From Verrucomicrobiota bacterium (GTDB taxonomy: Bacteria; Verrucomicrobiota; Verrucomicrobiia; Chthoniobacterales; UBA10450): a DNA stretch of 5,763 bases. A program made the position numbers and the translations under genes. Below the pieces are notes generated by a model. It did no database searches. It had not been told where the DNA came from and saw only the letters and a list, made by a program, of their open reading frames with translations. This document shows positions 5,674-5,763 of this stretch, one piece after another. The stretch spans positions 1-5,763 of the forward strand of contig QHNU01000203.1 in NCBI GenBank assembly GCA_003218525.1, given 5' to 3'. Every line of letters starts with the position of its first letter. The stretch's first letter is position 1.

Positions 5674-5763
5674 TTAGGCGAACCTAGCGTTAACCGGCCG
5701 GGCTTGAAAAGACCGACTTTCGAAGCGAAGAATTCCGCTCGCGAAAAGCGCTGCTTCATCGAT

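Noticed and set aside
5674..5763. Promoter for the M2 peptidase gene
   Set aside because: No -35/-10 pair with acceptable match and spacing was found, so none is called.

Overview
The window looks like a chromosomal stretch of a Gram-negative, free-living bacterium with moderately high G+C. Three products carry export signals (one a lipoprotein), so cell-envelope or secreted functions dominate. My best guess is a soil Verrucomicrobiota (Spartobacteria/Chthoniobacterales type). The guess rests on the Thr-Pro tail, the W-I-A-E-D / G-T-F-T-L-S-R-P module and the M2 peptidase. It comes from memory of such genomes, not from a search. No rRNA, tRNA, CRISPR array, transposase or phage gene was seen.

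Layout. Positions 1-605 (+) hold the 3' end of a gene whose start lies outside the window; it encodes a long Thr-Pro repeat, a His/Gly-rich patch and a basic C-terminus. Positions 606-830 are non-coding, with a hairpin and a perfect 14-bp palindrome. Positions 831-1460 (+) encode a small protein with a transglutaminase-like Cys...His arrangement. Positions 1457-1955 (-) hold a short predicted secreted protein whose frame is broken by one apparent extra base near 1709. Head-to-head with it, 2042-3043 (+) encodes a larger secreted protein ending in the same ~72-residue module. A 38-codon ORF with a good ribosome binding site (1950-2066, +) lies across the divergent starts. Next, 3081-3728 (+) encodes a DUF2807-type lipoprotein, 37 bases downstream and possibly co-transcribed. 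A 93-bp imperfect inverted repeat (3762-3854) separates it from the convergent gene at 3883-5673 (-), a complete, apparently active M2 (angiotensin-converting-enzyme family) peptidyl-dipeptidase with a signal peptide. Positions 5674-5763 are its upstream region, in which I see no convincing promoter.

How the genes relate. No single pathway links them. The clearest relationship is the divergent pair at 1457-3043, which shares a C-terminal module (about 41 of 72 residues identical, ungapped) in inverted orientation, one copy being frameshifted. I see no strong evidence for a new multi-gene system. The points most worth following up are the module pair with its frameshift, the small ORF, and the intergenic inverted repeat.
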